From: Carnegiea gigantea
Lineage: Eukaryota > Streptophyta > Magnoliopsida > Caryophyllales > Cactaceae
Assembly: GCA_029747015.1 (NCBI GenBank)
Contig: JAKOGI010000435.1
Span: forward strand, 299,501 to 363,500
Reading direction: 5' to 3'
Length of the DNA: 64,000 nt
A program made the position numbers and the translations under genes. Shown one piece after another: positions 11,695 through 22,400 of the stretch. Every line of letters starts with the position of its first letter. Position 1 is the stretch's first letter. The notes beneath the pieces are model-generated. The model was not told where the DNA came from, searched no databases, and saw nothing but the letters and a program-made list of their open reading frames with translations.

Positions 11695-12699
11695 TGTTTA
11701 TTTTTTTTATTTGTTATTTTTTATTTTTTATTTTTGTATTTTGTATTTTGTATTTTGCATTTTGTATTTTTATTTTGTATTTTTTTATTTTTCGTTTTTC
11801 ATTTTTTCATTTTTCATTTTTTATTTTTTATTTTTTTATTTTTTTATTTTTATTTTTATTTTTTATTTTTCATTTTTTATTTTTTATTTTTCATTTTTCA
11901 TTTTTTATTTTTTATTTTTAATTTTTGTATCTTTCATTTTTTATTTTTTTTCGTTTTTCATTTTTTTATTTTTATTTTTTATTTTTTATTTTTTATTTCT
12001 CGTTTTTTATTTTTCACTTTTCATTTTTTATATTCTTATTTTTTATTTTTTATTTTTTTATGTTTTATTTTTTATTTTTATGTTTTATTTTTTATTTTTT
12101 ATTTTTATATTTTTCATTTTTCATTTTTCATTTTTTATTTTTTATTTTGTATTTTTGTATTTTGTATTTTGTATTTTGTATTTTGTATTTTTTATTTTGT
12201 ATTTTGTATTTTTATTTTGTATTTTTTATTTTTCATTTTTATTTTTTTAAATTTTATCTTTTTTTATTTCTATTTTTTATTTTTTATTTTTATTTTTTTA
12301 ATTTTTTAATTTCTTGGTTCTTATTTTTTTTTTATTTTTATTTTTTAAATTTTTTTTTTAATTTTTAATTTTTAATTTTTAAATTTTTATTCAAAAATTA
12401 AAATTAAAATTAAAAAATAAGAAATAAAAAGTAAAAAATAAAACAAACATCATAAAAAATACAAAATAAAAAATAAAAAATAAGAACCAAGAAATTAAAA
12501 AAATAAAAAATAAAAAATAAGAAAATAAAAAATAAAAATAAAAAATAAACATAAAAATAAAATAAAAAATAAAAAATAAAAAATAATAATAAAAAATAAT
12601 AATAAAAATAAAAATAAAAGGTAAAAAATAAAAACCAAAAAATAAAAAATAAAAAATAAAAAATAAAAATAAAAATAAAAATAAAAATAAAAAATAAAA

Positions 12700-12730
<31 letters not shown>

Positions 12731-12860
12731 TACAAAATACAAAATGAAAAATCAAAATACACAATAAAAGATAAAAAATACAAAATACAAAATAAAAAAA
12801 TACAAAATACAAAATACAAAATACAAAATACATAATAAACAATAAAAAATAAAAAATATA
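11695..12860. repeat. Strand-switching simple-repeat core of the palindrome
   Basis: From 11695 to about 12390 the sequence is almost only T with regular A (TTTTTAT, TTTTGTAT and TTTCAT variants). From about 12395 to 12860 it switches to the mirror pattern (ATAAAAA, ATACAAA). The switch lies in TTTTTATTCAAAAATTAAAA near 12390-12410. Both halves have similar variant order, so they look like two arms of one palindrome rather than two independent microsatellites. The long Phe/Leu/Tyr-only ORFs here are artefacts. Confidence 0.9.
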
Positions 12861-13147
12861 AATGTATGAGCATAAATTTCACAAATTTCGATAACTTCAT
12901 AAATTATCACACATTAGTTGCATTCTCGTTATTTTAACCCACTTCAATCTACCACATACAAAATAAACCAACTTCAACGCATTTCAACCTACATCAACCT
13001 ACTTCAATCTAACTCAACCTATTTCAACCCAACTCAAAAAGGAAAAAAAAAAAAATACCAACTTCAGCCTACCTCAACCTACCTCAACCTACTTCAACCG
13101 ACTTCACCCTTTTTTCCACCCAATGTACTCACGAAAACAACAGGCCC

Positions 13148-13343
13148 TAAATCCTGTGGGTTGAAGTAGGTTGAAGTGGGTTGAAGTAGGTTGAAGTAGG
13201 TTGAAGTAGGTTGAGGTAGGTTGAGGTAGGCTGAAGTTGGTATTTTTTTTCAGGTGGGTTGAAGTAGGTTGAAGTGGGTTGAAGTAGGTTGAAGTAGGTT
13301 GAAGTTGATAAATGTGGATTGACCCCACGAAAAGAACAGAGCC
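13148..13343. repeat. Second right-hand arm of the foldback element
   Basis: This is another block of GGTTGAAGTAGG units with the same TATTTTTTTTCAGG spacer, ending in the true outer terminus CGAAAAGAACAGAGCC. It repeats the left arm pattern in direct orientation, so the element has an extra arm, either from a nested insertion or from an internal duplication. Confidence 0.6.
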
Positions 13344-13720
13344 TCAATCTTAGTCTTTCAAAAAATTCTCTCATTCGAAGTTTCCATTTTTAGTAGTCTT
13401 TCAGGTCAATAGTGGATATTGAAGTCATGAGGTGATCTATTGTTCAAGGTTCAGATTTTCTACATCTATTAATTCTAAGTAGTAAAGGTAATTTACTTCT
13501 TCTCTCTTGTAGTTTTAATTTCAATTTCATGATTTAGATTAGTTTTTTTTTAGGTGAAGTTACTTATTTAAAATTAATTTTAGGTAGACTATTTTTGGAT
13601 TAGTTTAGTGGTTTAATACTAGTAATTAAATTCAACTCATCTCTATGGACAACTCATATAATGCTACGACTATGGTTGTGTACTTGTGGCTTATTTTTAT
13701 AGTTCCTGAGATACAACAAG

Positions 13721-13745
13721 TTTTTGGTGTCATCGCTGGGGATGG
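13721..13745 (+). promoter_or_regulatory. Primer-binding site after LTR B (tRNA-Asp type)
   Basis: TTTTTGGTGTCATCGCTGGGG follows the LTR end by two bases. It matches the tRNA-Asp-type primer site TGGCGCCGTTGCCGGGGA of plant gypsy elements with several transitions. This fixes LTR B as a 5' LTR in plus orientation. Confidence 0.65.
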
Positions 13746-14200
13746 TGGTTTAAATTTAGGTCACTATTTTTCTTTTCTTTTTTTTCATTATATTATTAAT
13801 TTCACAATTTCTATTAGTAGATTAGTTTTATAATTTTCATGTTTAGATTAGTTACTCAATTAATCTAATTAGTAACTCGTGAACTTTTTTTAGTATATTT
13901 TTCTTGTTTGAAAAAATTGAAAAATCCAAAAAAAATGAAAATCTAAATTTAAAAAATCTAGTTTTTTATTTCTCACAATTTGAGCATGTTCCTTTCTAGA
14001 GCTACTTATGGAGACTAAATGATTATCGTAATCAATTGCATCAAAATTTTGAAAAAAAGGAAAATTTGTGAGATACTAATCAAATTAATTTAGAAACTAA
14101 TCTAAACACAAAAATTTTTAACTAATCTACTAATAGAAATTATGAAGCTAATAAGATAACAAGCAACAAAAAATAAAAATATTGACCTAAAGTCAAACCA
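13746..14200. repeat. Inverted pair of retroelement leader segments
   Basis: Sequence 13746-13890, just after the LTR B primer site, reappears inverted at about 14045-14200, just before the LTR C primer site. Shared blocks include ATTTCTATTAGTAGATTAGTT and TTTAGATTAGTT. Between them, 13890-14045 is a leader or early interior sequence present once. Two leaders of the same family therefore meet tail to tail. Confidence 0.65.
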
Positions 14201-14225
14201 CCACCCTCAGTAACGGTGCCAACAA
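14201..14225 (-). promoter_or_regulatory. Primer-binding site next to LTR C, minus orientation
   Basis: Read on the minus strand it is TTGTTGGCACCGTTACTGAGG, a tRNA-Asp-type primer site three bases from the LTR end. It shows that, on this side, LTR C behaves as a 5' LTR. Confidence 0.65.
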
Positions 14226-14227
14226 TT

Positions 14228-15412
14228 TGATACAATCCAAAAAGGATGTAAAATTTTACTGCAGGCATACAGTTGTCAGTCGTAGTGCTTGAGGTTCGAA
14301 TCCATAGGGATCGCAACATGGTTGAATCTAGGCCAATACAACTACAATTTACCCATTCTAGTTAGACGAAAGCAATAAATAAGCAAAATAGAATCATTCA
14401 ACTAAAAGAAATTGAAGGAAATCTAAATATGATTAAAATTGTAAGTTAAACAACTACCAAAGAAATGATCACAAGTACCAATGAAATAATAAATTCTAAA
14501 TAAGAGGCAAGGGAGACGAAAGAGATTGCCATATACACCGAAAAGCTAACGGAGAATATTGAATCTTTGATCGGTCTCAATTATGAAAATTCAACATCCA
14601 CCATAAACCAAAGGGAGTAATAAAAATCGAAACTTTTATTGAGAGAATTTTACGAGAAGCTACAATCAAACTAAAACCAAAACTACAAAAATTGAATTAA
14701 AACTTGAATTTGAAAATAAAACTAAAACTAATAAACTTGAATTAAAAGTGGAACTAAAAAAAATTTGAAATTGGATTCAACTCAAAGAATTCCTAAAATT
14801 ACAATGATCTCTGAACTCTAGGAACTGATGCAATAATTGAGACAGGAAGAAATTGGTGATTCCTGAAGTGCACCCATGACCTCTATTTATCCTAACAATA
14901 ACCTCTATACTTTTCTAATCACACTAGATTTCCTAATTTCTAAAAAATTATTCCACTTTCCTAATTACAATAGGTCTCTTATTTTTTCAAGTAATTTCCC
15001 ATTTTCCTAAATGTACCCAACTATCAATTTTTAATTTCTTTATTGATTTCGAAAGGGACCTCACTGCAACATTTCTTGAATTCCTTCACAGTTTCAATCC
15101 TAAACTTTCCAATTTTCACATGCTAATTGTCTGATGATATGTTGGGCTTGATTTGGTGAGTTGAAGGAGAGTTGAGCATTGACTTCTAGCTTAGAGACAA
15201 AACAAGGATCAGGCTGGGCTTGTACAAAAGTTGGGCCGCCATGCTAATTAATGAAAATCATCTATTCAACCTTCAATTTTCAATCATTTTTCTCAACCAC
15301 CTATTACCCACAAAAACATATAAAAGTCCTATTAAAGCGCAAAACAAGCTCAAAAATAACTAAACTCTAGGTGAATAGAGGTATAACATTTAACACTTTT
15401 GGTGACTGAACA
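14228..15412 (-). mobile_element. LTR C, minus orientation, about 1.19 kb
   Basis: Read on the minus strand it starts TGTTCAGTCACC and ends GGATTGTATCA, and it is collinear with LTRs A and B. It has a primer site beyond its 3' end (14201-14225) and a purine tract with the conserved GAGGACAAGC box before its 5' end (15413-15450). It therefore has element interior on both sides, which a normal 5' or 3' LTR does not. Confidence 0.75.
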
Positions 15413-15452
15413 AATACTCCCATACCATGAATTTGCTTGTCCTCGAGTAAAA
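15413..15452 (-). promoter_or_regulatory. Polypurine-tract region beside LTR C
   Basis: The minus strand reads CTCGAGGACAAGCAAATTC, then ATGGTATGGGAGTATT and the LTR. The same GAGGACAAGC...GGGAGTATT layout occurs beside the left LTR of Z (54782-54825) and, more diverged, beside the left LTR of Y (41481-41520). It would prime plus-strand synthesis. Confidence 0.6.
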
Positions 15453-16719
15453 GAAACTAAAGGATAGGATACATAAGACATCTAAGTCACTTTCATAAGA
15501 ATAACAGTTGCACTTAGTACGTGCAATAAGCCCTTTAAACCCATAAGCTTCCCATAGTGGATGAGCGTGGTTTCATAAGGGTTTGCAGAAGATATACCCA
15601 CTAAATCTTTAAAGAAGAAAAGAAAAAGAGAACAAGAAAAAAAAATAGCAATTTTTTTTGAATTTTCAAATATACATAAATATGTGCAAGGGAAACACAC
15701 TTAGTCAACAAATCACCCCTGCAACCTAAGTGTCAAATTATTCAAGTACAATGTACATGTCAAGAATCATAATCCCCGACGATGACACTCATATACCAAT
15801 TTTTCACCGCATAGTGAGTCCATCCTAGTGCGCGCTGTAAAAGTAGACAATCACCCTAAAAGCTAAGCTCACTAAGGTTTCACTCAATCCCTCTTGACTA
15901 TTTTATGGACTTATTGACATGAGATGCAAGCTTTTCTAGTGACAGTATTGCCTCAAAGAATAGCACCTAGTAGCGCCAGCTGTAAAAGGTTACTTGTCAT
16001 TCCTGACTCTATAACTTTTTTATTTTGGTTGTTTGTTTTTTCTTTTTTTTCTTTTATTTTCTAAATAAAAACAAAAGAAAAAAGACAACTAGGAAAAATC
16101 AAACCATGAAAGCCTAGGACCTTAAGATAACGGTAATACATAATTAAGGGTTAAGCTCAACATTATTATGGAGTTATGGGGTTAGAACTAGTGTAAGAAA
16201 TGACATACTTTGGACTAAGGTCTATCATGTACACAATCCTTTTATACAACCTAATACTAAGTCACAAAGAGTAAAAGTCTTTCAAGGTAGTATGACTCCC
16301 AAAAATCACACGAAAATAGAAAATGCTTTTTGGTTTTCCGAAAATTTTTCCTTCTATTTTCTTTTTCAAAACTTTTTGAAGCATAGCTTCTACTCCCCCA
16401 TACCAAAATCCCACAATGTCTGCATTGTGAGAAAATAAGCATCCGGGACACAAAAGAAAAGATGAAAATAAAAGACAGGATGTACACAAAAGGATAAAAC
16501 AATAATACCAAGCTAGGTATAGAATTACACCTAAGCTATAGCCTCCTAAATTTGTTTAGACAAAGCTCACGGAGCATCAGCCACTCCATAACAAGCGGAA
16601 CATCGCTTCTCAAATAACCCATTAGTGAATGTAGTACCGTATCAAACTTACGAGAAAATTTCTCAATGACGATGAACAGTAAAAATCAGAGAGTTGAAGC
16701 TAGAATGGGCACATCCATA
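15453..16719 (-). other. 3' untranslated part of the gag-only element C
   Basis: Between the gag-like frame and the polypurine tract there is about 1.3 kb with no usable ORF. It shares short blocks with Y and Z, notably GGAGCATCAGCCACTCCA (16571-16588), and with Y a TAGTGACAGTATTGCCTCAAAG-like block near 15940. Internal A/T-rich tracts resemble those at 42150-42700 in Y. Confidence 0.55.
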
Positions 16720-17955
16720 TGATTAATGTAACATAATTAAGGTCCCGTTTCAACTTATCAAATTGTTGGGCTCAATCATGAAACAGACAGACATACTCAT
16801 AATAAGTCAACAAATTGGTCATCGGCCTAGCAAGTTGGTCATCATGAACAAGCTATCTAGGCACATCAATGGGTCCTAAATCTACAAGTCTCTTAATCTT
16901 GGCATGCTCAAGAGTCCAGTCCAAATTAGCTGTTATAGGCACAAAAGTCTCGAACCCTTAAAATTAAGACTTGGATGACTCAAAGAGATGGTCAGTTATG
17001 AAAGGCTCAAAAGCAAATGATTCATATTCAACATAAATATCCACATCCAGACCCTCATTAACATTAAACCCACATGAAAAAGACTCAAATTCCATAGAGA
17101 AATGATCATCGTCAAATTCCACATTTGTGGGCATAACCACTGCCTCACATGACTCTTGTATACAAATATCTTCTGATTAATTAAAGTCAAGATACTATTG
17201 AACTCACTAGGACTTTAAAATTATTCTCCCCCCCCCTCAAACTCAGAAGAGTGATTAAAAGGGGTAGGCGGGTTGGTAGAATTTGGGACATCCTTAGTGA
17301 CTTCCTTAGATGTGCATGTTTGGGGTGCAAAGTCATGGGATAGTGACATAGGGAAGTCATTCCCTTGCTCTACATGAGGCAAAGGTGTATCATCATGCAA
17401 GTTGAGCCTAGATTAGATGGAAGGCTATAAATCATCATAAAAATTAACTGCAGGTTCAGGAGATCCTAGACTAGAGTCAGACTTATATAAATTATGATTC
17501 TCCCTAATCTAATTAAAACAATGATAATATTCAGCAATTCGCTCCTTCACATTCTCTATCATTTAACCTGTCAATTCATGTACTATCTTTCCAAGATTTG
17601 CATATGTAGCATCAACATAATCATGATAAAGACAATTATGAACATCATAATCAGAAGACTGACAATAATCATACTAAAACGGACTCACACAAGACTAAGA
17701 TGGATGACCATAAGAGTCCCTAAAGTAATCCTGGTGGTAAGGAGTGATATAAAAAAGCGTACTTGCCATGAGTCGAATATCCTATGATCCATCTAGTTTG
17801 TTCAAAATCGTAAGTGTCCCCAGCTCATTTTTCAAAGAAATTCCAAATCTCATCTTGAGTTCTAGACAATAATCCTAGTAATCCTTTATGATACATAGGC
17901 TCAACATAATCTCTAAATTCAACTTCACTGTAATTCTACTTGTGGCACTTCAGAC
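16720..17955 (-). pseudogene. Gag-like protein of a gag-only LTR element (C interior), disrupted
   Basis: Minus-strand translation gives an N-terminal block YVEPMYHKGLLGLLSRTQ and NFFEK, then a Cys cluster YDYCQSSDYDVHNC followed by YVDATYANL. An acidic middle follows, and a C-terminal block reads FHD*AQQFDKLKRDL. These are collinear with the Y element protein (YVESVCLGGLIGLLCKTQ, CEYCESSSRDVH, YVDTTRAS, LFPDWAQQFDKLKRAL). Several stops and a truncated N-terminus at about 17960 break it. No protease, reverse transcriptase or integrase follows. The protein would be a capsid/nucleocapsid type; that function is inferred from its position and Cys cluster. Confidence 0.6.
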
Positions 17956-17960
17956 AGTAG

Positions 17961-19137
17961 ATCAAAAGCACGTTTTTGTTAAAAAATTACATTACTTTTA
18001 TTTTTCTAGTTAGTAGTATTGTCATTGACTGATCGTCAATCACGCTGGAGGAGGCTATAATTGGGGGAAATGTATATAAAATTGAGAAAATTAGCTCCTT
18101 GTTATGGAACACAATGAAGAAAATTTTAACTATTTAATTTTTTTCTCTATCAATGATACAAATATCAAAGTGTCATACTTCATCACCATATTAATCTTTC
18201 CCCCCAGCCTGTAACCCCCTTTCCCTTTTCAAAGCTTATGCATAGTAGTGGGGAAGTTGTATGTTTCAATATTACTGTCGTCCCATATGAGAGATCCTTG
18301 CGATATGAACTATTAAGGTATAAATAGTTTGTAACTGCTAATTTAATTGATCCAGTTCCTTACATCCCAGCCCACCCTCTGTTTCTCTCAATGTAGGAGC
18401 TTAGTACTTAATGGTTTGATGGCTTCGTTATGGGAGTTGTAACTTGCAGAGATATAGTAATGCATATGGTCTTTTTTAAAGGCTAGGGAGGGGGAGGGGA
18501 GAGAAAAGAAAGAATAGGATGAAGGAAAGATTAGTGGAGAAAAATATGGATTTACTAGGAATGGCGAGTAGGGGGAAGATTGATCGACGTGTAGAGAGGA
18601 TGGAGTTAGTGGAGAAATAAAAAGTAATTATAGTTACCTTAACCCACTAACACTGATGGTATTGTGAAAAATGTGTGGCTAAGATAAATTCAAAGAAAAT
18701 CAAAGGTTATTAACATAGTTAAAAAAAATTTCACTTATGAAAGAATCTTTTGTTATTTGCTAATCATTATCAAATTTTCAAATTTTTTTAAAAATATTTT
18801 TTCAAAAATAAATTCCCAATTTTGCTAACTGATAATTAACGTACTTTTTGAACTGCCCAAATTAGTACTCAATCAAAAGATCAAATAGTTTTTCTTTGAT
18901 ATTTTCGTTTTGGTTTTTGCACATTCCCTATTATAGTAGACATTGACATGGTTTCCTTTAGATGACATTTTCAAAAAATTTGTTAATCTAAACAACTATT
19001 TGACGATGTATTTAGGAATATATATTTACTTTCCCAATTGGAAGAGAATAAGTTTATGTTATCATAATTTATTGAAATTTATTAGTTATTCTAGTTCATA
19101 TTTGCAATTTTAAATAAATTATGCCAAATTTTTCTGT
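17961..19137. other. Unassigned sequence
   Basis: The gag-only element stops abruptly near 17960 without its 5' leader and LTR. I see no gene or assignable repeat in the following 1.2 kb. It contains a purine-rich GGGAGGGGGAGGGGAGAG stretch near 18486-18505. Confidence 0.5.
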
Positions 19138-19142
19138 ACTTT

Positions 19143-19437
19143 TGATAAGAATCGATAACGGTGGCTTAAGGGAAGAAGAAACCATGAGAGCACGTACATG
19201 AATCTCTCTCAAACATTGTTATTGCATCATCCTTCCTCTGTACAAGGTCGTATGTATAAATACATAAATAACCAATGCAATCTAGGTGCTGCTTTTGCCG
19301 TAACAGAAAGATACTGAGCCTAACTGCCTTTGCTGACCTGGCTAGCCTTGTAACAAACTCAACTGAAAGGAGAGAGAGAAGCATTCTGTTGAATGCTTTA
19401 CGGGCTATATTACAGCCTATTACACACTATCTTCACA
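19143..19437 (-). repeat. Left (3') LTR of the copia element
   Basis: 295 bp, equal in length to the partner LTR and about 90% identical by eye. It contains CATAAATAACCAA and the block TGCTGACCTGGCTAGCCTTG found in both copies. Confidence 0.9.
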
Positions 19438-19456
19438 TCCTCCCCTCAAGGTGGAA
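19438..19456 (-). promoter_or_regulatory. Polypurine tract of the copia element
   Basis: The minus strand reads CCACCTTGAGGGGAGGA directly before the LTR. This is the usual position for the plus-strand primer. Confidence 0.75.
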
Positions 19457-22400
19457 TTAGGAGAGAAGCTACCAATCCTAACCTTGAACTCAAAGTTTTA
19501 TGTTGCACTTCACCCAGTGGTTTGGTCATGACATTTGCAAGCTGTTCTCTGGAAGGGACATGAGAAGTTTGGATAAAGCCTTCAAGCACTTTGTCTCTAG
19601 AGTAGTGACAATCAATACAAAAATGTATGGTATGTTCATAGAATACAGGGTTAGCCACAATGTGCACTGTAGCTTTGTTGTTACAATAAAGATCGATAGG
19701 AAGTGACAAAGGTAGATAAAAATCATCCTTCAAATGTGACAACCATTCATGCTCAGATATGGAAGTAGACATACTACAATACTTAGCCTCTTCTGAGGAT
19801 TTAACCACAGCCTTTTGCTTCTTGGTCTTCCAAGAAATAAAAGAAGAACCAAGAAAGACACAAAATCCTGTGAAAGAGCATGCTGAAGTCTTGCAAGTAC
19901 ACCAATCATCATCACAGAAAGCATGCAGTTGAAGATCACTGGTAGTAGGGTAGAATAAGCCGTTGTTGATGGTACCCTTTAAGTATTTTAGCACATGTAA
20001 GGCAACCTGATAATGTGGTTGTCGAGGATGCTACAAAAATTAACTAAGGTGCTAGACAGAATATGATATATCAGGTCCAGTGAGTGTTAGATATAGTAAT
20101 CTTCCTACTAACCATCTAAACTGGTTTGGATCATCTAATAAAGTCCTTATGCCCACAGATAGATTGAGCCCTTTTGGAAGAGGAAACTTAGCTGGCTTGA
20201 CCCCTGTCATCCTAGCACCTTGTAGAATGTCTGGAATGTACTTCCTTTGATTAAGAAAGGTTCTGTGATTGGATCTAGCAAGCTTAATACCTAAAAAATA
20301 TTGAGCTGGGCCCAAATCTTTGATAGTAAACTTGGTATGCAAACTAGTTTTGAGTGCAGCAATACCTTGTATATCATCTTGTGTTATGAGGAGATCATTC
20401 ACATAGATAAGAACAAAAATGGATTTTCCTGTACACTATCTGGTGAACAAGGAATAATCATTTTTGGACTGTTGAAAACCCAAGCTAGTGAGGAATCAAG
20501 TCAATTTAATATTCTATTGTCTAGAGGCTTGTTTCAAGCCATATAATGATCTCTGCAGTTTGCAAACCTGTCCTAGCAAGGCCTTGAAGTATCCTTGAGG
20601 AGGTAGCATATAAACTTCCTCATCCAAGTAGCCATGTAGAAAAGCATTGTTTATATCTAATTAGCGCAAAGGCCAAAGCTTAGCAGTGGCTATAGCAATG
20701 AATAATCTAACCGTGGTAAGCTTGGCAACAGGGCTAAAAGTGTGTCCCTAATCCTTGGCCTTGACTTGTTCAAACCCTCTAATTAAAAGTCTGGCCTTGT
20801 GTCTTTCAACAGGTTCCATCAAACCTATACTTAGTTTTGTAAACCCATTCTAAGGTTAAAGTGTTCTTTCCTTATGGCAAACTAGTCGGTTGCCAAGTAT
20901 GATGTTGCTCAAGTGTAGACAAGTCTAACTCCATGGTCGTTACCTATTCTGGATAAAGCATTGCTTGTGCATAACTATGAGGTTCTGGTCTTTGCAGTAC
21001 ATTAGCAAGCGAAGCCACATATGAAGAAGCAAGGTGTGCCAAATTCGAGTAAGGGAACAAGGGATAAGGGTATGGGTTTGTTGATGTGGTATTAAAGTTG
21101 TGGGAAAGGCTAGAAGCATCATGTGGTTATGGTATATCAGAGGAATGGTTGATAGCCTGTGTATGCATATGCTGAGGACAAACAAAGTCTTTCATCTAAG
21201 TTGGGGGAGCTTTTCGTCCTAGAGGATTCCCTGAGAGGATTATTAGGAGGAGAAGTAGCTATAGATGTGGGGGAAGAAGAAACAATGCGTGGTATGGTGG
21301 CAGACTTAGGTGCATCTTGATAAGAATTAGAGAAAGTATTGTGAGAATTAGTAGACAAAGTATTTGATATTATTGGATGAGGTGAAGGAGCAGGAGAAGG
21401 AGACACCACTGGAATAGAGAAGGCCTTGGCAGAGCCAGAATCAAACACTGCGTAGAAGGGTTCACAAGTGGGAATCACATTGTATGTGACGTCCTTTGAA
21501 AAGGTTGTATGTTCTTGGCTCACCTTAAAAGGGAAAACATTTTCTGAAAAACAACATCTCTACTATGAAAAACTTTTTTATTGTCTAGGTTATACAATTT
21601 GTAACCTTTGAAGCCAATGTGTAACCTAAGAAGACACATTTCTTTGATCTTGGTTCAAATTTGTCAGAAGCTCCCAAATTGGCTGCAAAACATAAGCAGC
21701 CAACAACTCTTAAGTCTTGATAAGATGGGACTTTGCTAAATAATTTCTCATGTGGACTCTGCCATCCTAGGTTTTCCATAGGCAAAAGATTAATGATGTG
21801 GATGGCTGAAAGGATGCACTCACCCCAAAATTGCTTAGGTAGCCCTACATGGAACCTGATGGCCTTAGCAGTATCTAAAAGGTGTCTGTGTTTTCTTTCA
21901 GCCACACCATTCTGTTGTGGAGTTTTGGCAATAGACTTTTGATGTAAAATGCCTTTGGTGGTGAAAAAGTCAAGGCAAAAATCTTCAATAAATTTAGTTC
22001 CATTATCACTTCTAACTAACTTGATTTTACCATGAAATTGAGTTTCTACCATGTTATAAAATTGTATGACAGCATTTTTGACTTAAGATTTGTTTTGCAG
22101 CAAGTGAGTCCTAGTAAGAAAATAGTGAGCTCCAGTGATATTAGCAACCTTGTAAGGGCCCCACAAATCCATGTGGATGGGGTGAAAAGAGTGTGTGGTA
22201 TGAATGTTGCTTTTATTGAAAGGTAATCTGTGCATCTTGGCCATTCAAAAAATGTCACAAGAAAGTGTATAAGAAAGGTGATTTTGATAATTAGATATAT
22301 GTTGTTGTTTAAAGAGAAGTATGACCAAGTTAAGCATGACAAATGTTAAAGGTTGAAGATTACATGATTAAGAATTTAAGGAAACAGAAGCCGAACTAGA

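Larger units (their letters stand above)
11431..13343. mobile_element. Foldback-type element with a long imperfect palindrome
   Basis: The outer ends are inverted repeats: GGCTCTGTTCTTTTCGTGGG at the left and its complement, CCCCACGAAAAGAACAGAGCC, at the right. A second, internal right end (about 13095-13147) pairs with the left end over about 45 bp. From 11431 to 13147 the element is one large imperfect palindrome. A GGTTGAAGTA/G minisatellite arm is followed by a short unique piece with TTATGAAGTTCTC, then a (TTTTTAT)n tract, then the mirrored A-rich tract and mirrored arm. From 13148 to 13343 lies an extra right arm copy. No transposase is encoded. The ends resemble non-autonomous DNA transposons such as hAT or Mutator types, but no clear target duplication is visible. 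Superfamily is unknown. Confidence 0.65.
10463..13718 (+). mobile_element. LTR B, interrupted by a foldback insertion
   Basis: The LTR start, TGGTTGGCACCAGAAGTG, aligns with the inverse of the LTR C start, TGTTCAGTCACCAAAAGTG. The body runs to 11430, is interrupted by an inserted element (11431-13343), and resumes to 13718, where ATACAACA precedes a primer site. Without the insert it is about 1.34 kb, close to the 1.19 kb of LTR C. It has a TATAAATAG at 11228-11236. It directly abuts LTR A on the left. Confidence 0.7.

Noticed and set aside
11656..12900. Long ORFs on both strands made almost only of Phe, Leu, Ile and Tyr (up to 217 codons)
   Set aside because: They are translations of the (TTTTTAT)n simple-repeat palindrome. 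Stops are rare there because of composition, not selection.
11456..13343. CRISPR-like array of short regular repeats
   Set aside because: Repeats are contiguous 10-bp units without unique spacers and sit in an inverted plant element.
12918..13374. ORFs with repeated LLQPTSTYFN-type units
   Set aside because: They are translations of the GGTTGAAGTR minisatellite arms, on both strands and in several frames.
13721..14225. tRNA gene reading of the TTGGTGTC/TTGGCACC sites
   Set aside because: They match only the last ~18 bases of a tRNA complement and lie at LTR ends, so they are primer sites.
17494..17787. 97-codon plus-strand ORF
   Set aside because: It is antisense to the gag-like frame of the C element, which aligns with Y on the minus strand.
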